Part shown: positions 5,400 through 6,877 of the stretch, one piece after another | Position numbering within the stretch: position 1 is the stretch's first letter | Layout: each line of letters starts with the position of its first letter | The notes under the pieces: model-generated | What the model saw: the letters and a program-made list of their open reading frames with translations, nothing else | What the model was told of the DNA's origin: nothing | The model's database searches: none | NCBI GenBank assembly: GCA_947451875.1 | Contig: CANGBE010000077.1 | Span: 1-6,877 of the forward strand | Source: Sphingomonadaceae bacterium | GTDB lineage: Bacteria > Pseudomonadota > Alphaproteobacteria > Sphingomonadales > Sphingomonadaceae | Reading direction: 5' to 3' | DNA length: 6,877 bases | Program-made: the position numbers and the translations under genes

Positions 5400-6011
5400 A
5401 AGCCAGATCGCGCCAAACTGCTGGTCGATGCGGCCTATGATATGTTGGCCGAACAGGGGCTGGACGGGCTGACCATCCGCGCCGTTCTGGAACGCACCGG
5501 CCTTGCCCGCCGCGCCTTTTACGAGAGCTTTTCGGGCAAGGACGATCTGGTTCTGGCAGTGTTCAAGCAGACGCTGGAATATGCCGCGCGTTATTTCGAG
5601 AGCGAGGCCGAGCGCCAGCTGCCCGATCCGATCGAACGGCTGCGCTATATCGTGACGGCCATCGTGCTGGGGCGCGGCTATCTGGCTGAAGGCGCGGAAG
5701 CGCAGCGTGACCGGCGCGGCGCCGCGCTCAGCCGCGAGCATATGCGGCTCGCCGAGAGCCGCCCGGTAGATCTGCAGGCGGCGCTCGATCCGCTGCTCGA
5801 TTTGATCGCCCGCCAGCTCACCGATGGCATGGCCAAGGCCCGCATCCGCAAGGCTGATCCTGACCGGCTGGCCATGCTGGTTTACAACACGGTGTCCAAC
5901 ACGGTGCACACCGAACTGCTCGCCGAGGAAGGGCAAACGCCTGACCCAGCCCGCCGGACCCGGCTGGCCGAAGACATCTGGGAGTTCTGCCGCCGGGCGA
6001 TCATCGCTTGA
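5388..6011 (+). CDS. TetR/AcrR-family transcriptional regulator
   Basis: A 207-residue one-component regulator: an N-terminal helix-turn-helix binds DNA and a C-terminal helical domain senses a ligand. The DNA-binding part spans about 8-55, with LLVDAAYDMLAEQGLDGLTI (11-30), the recognition region AVLERTGLARRAFYESF (32-48) and the usual trailing K-D-D-L (51-54). The rest (about 60-207) is variable and gives no ligand clue. An earlier in-frame ATG at 5364 would add eight residues, but GGAG (5375-5378) sits 9 nt before the ATG at 5388. It is only 3 nt from the ATG at 5382, so 5388 is preferred. Twin operators flank and overlap the start, suggesting autorepression plus repression of the divergent ferredoxin-P450 operon, relieved by the pathway substrate or a CoA derivative (inference). 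Confidence 0.92.
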   Translation: MSFSKPDRAKLLVDAAYDMLAEQGLDGLTIRAVLERTGLARRAFYESFSGKDDLVLAVFKQTLEYAARYFESEAERQLPDPIERLRYIVTAIVLGRGYLAEGAEAQRDRRGAALSREHMRLAESRPVDLQAALDPLLDLIARQLTDGMAKARIRKADPDRLAMLVYNTVSNTVHTELLAEEGQTPDPARRTRLAEDIWEFCRRAIIA

Positions 6012-6097
6012 CCCGCTCGGGCGATTTCAGCCGGCTGGTCTGGTCGGCAAGGCAAAACTGCGGCAGCTAGCCGACAAGATATTCGGGAGTACGAGCA
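6012..6097 (+). promoter_or_regulatory. intergenic leader with strong ribosome-binding site for the SDR gene
   Basis: An 86-bp gap after the TetR stop. GGGAG (6085-6089) lies 8 nt before the SDR ATG and decides that start. A 10-bp palindrome CAGCCGGCTG (6028-6037) and a loose dyad GTCGGC/GCCGAC (6043-6048, 6070-6075) are present, but there is no T tract and no convincing promoter pair. The SDR may be co-transcribed with the regulator or have its own unseen promoter. The TGAGAA-N5-TTCTCA operator does not recur here. Confidence 0.5.
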
Positions 6098-6877
6098 ATG
6101 GCACAGTTACGTTTCGATGGCCGCGTGGCCGTAATCACTGGCGGTGGGCGCGGGCTGGGGCGGGCCTATGCCGAACTGCTAGGCGGGCTGGGCTGCAAGG
6201 TCGTGGTCAATGACAACGGCAGCGTGATCAAGGGCGAAGGTTGTGATGAAGGTCCGGCGCAGGAAGTCGTCGACATCATCAAGGCGGCGGGCGGCGAAGC
6301 CATTGCCAACACCGACAGCGTCGCCGCGCCCGAGGGCGGCCGCGCGATTGTTCAGGCCGCGCTCGATACCTGGGGCCGGATCGACGTGCTGATCCACAAT
6401 GCCGGAAACGTCCGCTATGGCACCATCCGCGAGCTTTCCGACGAAGACCTTAACGCCGTGCTCGACGTTCACCTGAAGGGCGCGTTCCATGTCGTGCGGG
6501 CGGCGATGGGGCCGATGTGCGACGCCGGCTATGGCCGCGTCGTGCTGACCAGCTCGATCGGCGGAGCCTATGGCAACAGCCGCTGCGTCAATTACGCGAT
6601 GGCCAAGTCGGGCATGATCGGCCTGAACAACGTGATCGCGCTGGAAGGCGAGGAGCACGGGGTGAAATCGAACGTCATCGTTCCCGCCGCCGTCACCCGC
6701 ATGGCCGATGGCCTTGATACCTCGCTCTACCCGCCGATGGGGCCGGAATTGGTCGCGCCGATGGTCGGCTGGTTGGCGCATGAGAACTGCTCGGTCTCGG
6801 GCGAGATCTATGCCGCAGTCGCCGGGCGCATGGCCGAGATGTACATTGGCGAGACCAAAGGCGCCTATCGTGCAGAA
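6098..6877 (+). CDS. short-chain dehydrogenase/reductase, MFE-2 hydroxyacyl-CoA dehydrogenase-like, 3' end cut by window edge
   Basis: An NAD(P)-dependent oxidoreductase of the classical SDR fold; 260 codons are visible and no stop is reached. Motifs are TGGGRGLG (14-21, cofactor glycine loop), VVVND (35-39, acidic end of strand 2, favouring NAD), HNAG (100-103), TSS (151-153, catalytic Ser) and Y166-A-M-A-K170 (catalytic Tyr and Lys). The segment DVHLKGAF (123-130) has His125 where most classical SDRs have the active-site Asn. This feature, IYGN-like AYGN (157-160) and LVAPMVGWLAHENC (218-231) resemble the (3R)-hydroxyacyl-CoA dehydrogenase domain of eukaryotic multifunctional enzyme type 2 (17-beta-HSD type 4), as remembered. 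It therefore likely oxidises a 3-hydroxyacyl-CoA or a cyclic/steroid alcohol. Whether a hydratase or SCP2 domain follows cannot be seen. It begins 86 bp after the TetR gene on the same strand. Confidence 0.93.
   Translation, partial: MAQLRFDGRVAVITGGGRGLGRAYAELLGGLGCKVVVNDNGSVIKGEGCDEGPAQEVVDIIKAAGGEAIANTDSVAAPEGGRAIVQAALDTWGRIDVLIHNAGNVRYGTIRELSDEDLNAVLDVHLKGAFHVVRAAMGPMCDAGYGRVVLTSSIGGAYGNSRCVNYAMAKSGMIGLNNVIALEGEEHGVKSNVIVPAAVTRMADGLDTSLYPPMGPELVAPMVGWLAHENCSVSGEIYAAVAGRMAEMYIGETKGAYRAE

Noticed and set aside
5397..5936. A 179-codon minus-strand frame opposite the TetR gene.
   Set aside because: The plus strand encodes a clear TetR helix-turn-helix; the reverse frame has no recognisable family.
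6043..6075. GTCGGC/GCCGAC dyad between the TetR and SDR genes as a terminator.
   Set aside because: The stem is only 6 bp with a 21-nt loop and no T tract follows.
6179..6781. A 200-codon minus-strand frame opposite the SDR gene.
   Set aside because: The plus strand carries the complete SDR motif set over the same bases.
1..6877. tRNA, rRNA, CRISPR, insertion sequence or attachment site.
   Set aside because: No cloverleaf, repeat-spacer pattern, transposase motif or terminal inverted repeat was found on either strand by eye; about 95 percent of the window is coding.

Overview
The window looks like chromosomal or plasmid DNA from a GC-rich alphaproteobacterium, most likely a sphingomonad (Novosphingobium, Sphingobium or a relative). 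This is an inference from high GC content, strong G/C at third codon positions and a gene mix typical of sphingomonad catabolic islands. No RNA gene, CRISPR array, insertion sequence or phage gene is visible.

Layout from left to right. (1) 1-969, minus: the first 323 codons of an NAD(P)-dependent aldehyde dehydrogenase, whose C-terminus lies off the left edge. (2) 970-1046: a 77-bp divergent intergenic region with an inverted repeat and possible promoter elements. (3) 1047-2420, plus: a complete MmgE/PrpD-family protein. (4) 2421-3599, minus: a DUF1214-type protein of unknown function, whose stop codon directly abuts that of gene 3. (5) 3600-3700: a terminator-like hairpin between genes 4 and 6 that also covers the ribosome-binding region of gene 4. 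(6) 3701-4963, minus: a cytochrome P450 resembling CYP101 (P450cam). (7) 4976-5302, minus: a putidaredoxin-like [2Fe-2S] ferredoxin, 12 bp upstream of the P450 in the same operon. (8) 5303-5387: a divergent control region with two copies of TGAGAA-N5-TTCTC(A/G). (9) 5388-6011, plus: a TetR-family regulator. (10) 6098-6877, plus: a short-chain dehydrogenase resembling the (3R)-hydroxyacyl-CoA dehydrogenase domain of multifunctional enzyme type 2, running off the right edge.

The best reading is an oxidative catabolic locus. The ferredoxin would deliver electrons to the P450, which hydroxylates a hydrophobic, probably alicyclic or terpenoid-like, substrate. The dehydrogenases (SDR, ALDH) would oxidise the resulting alcohols or aldehydes or act later on CoA thioesters. 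The TetR protein would repress its own gene and the ferredoxin-P450 operon through the paired operators. The substrate cannot be read from the sequence, and no ferredoxin reductase is present in the window. The most striking features are the paired operators, the camphor-type P450/ferredoxin pair with altered substrate and partner residues, and the hairpin placed against the start of the DUF1214 gene.
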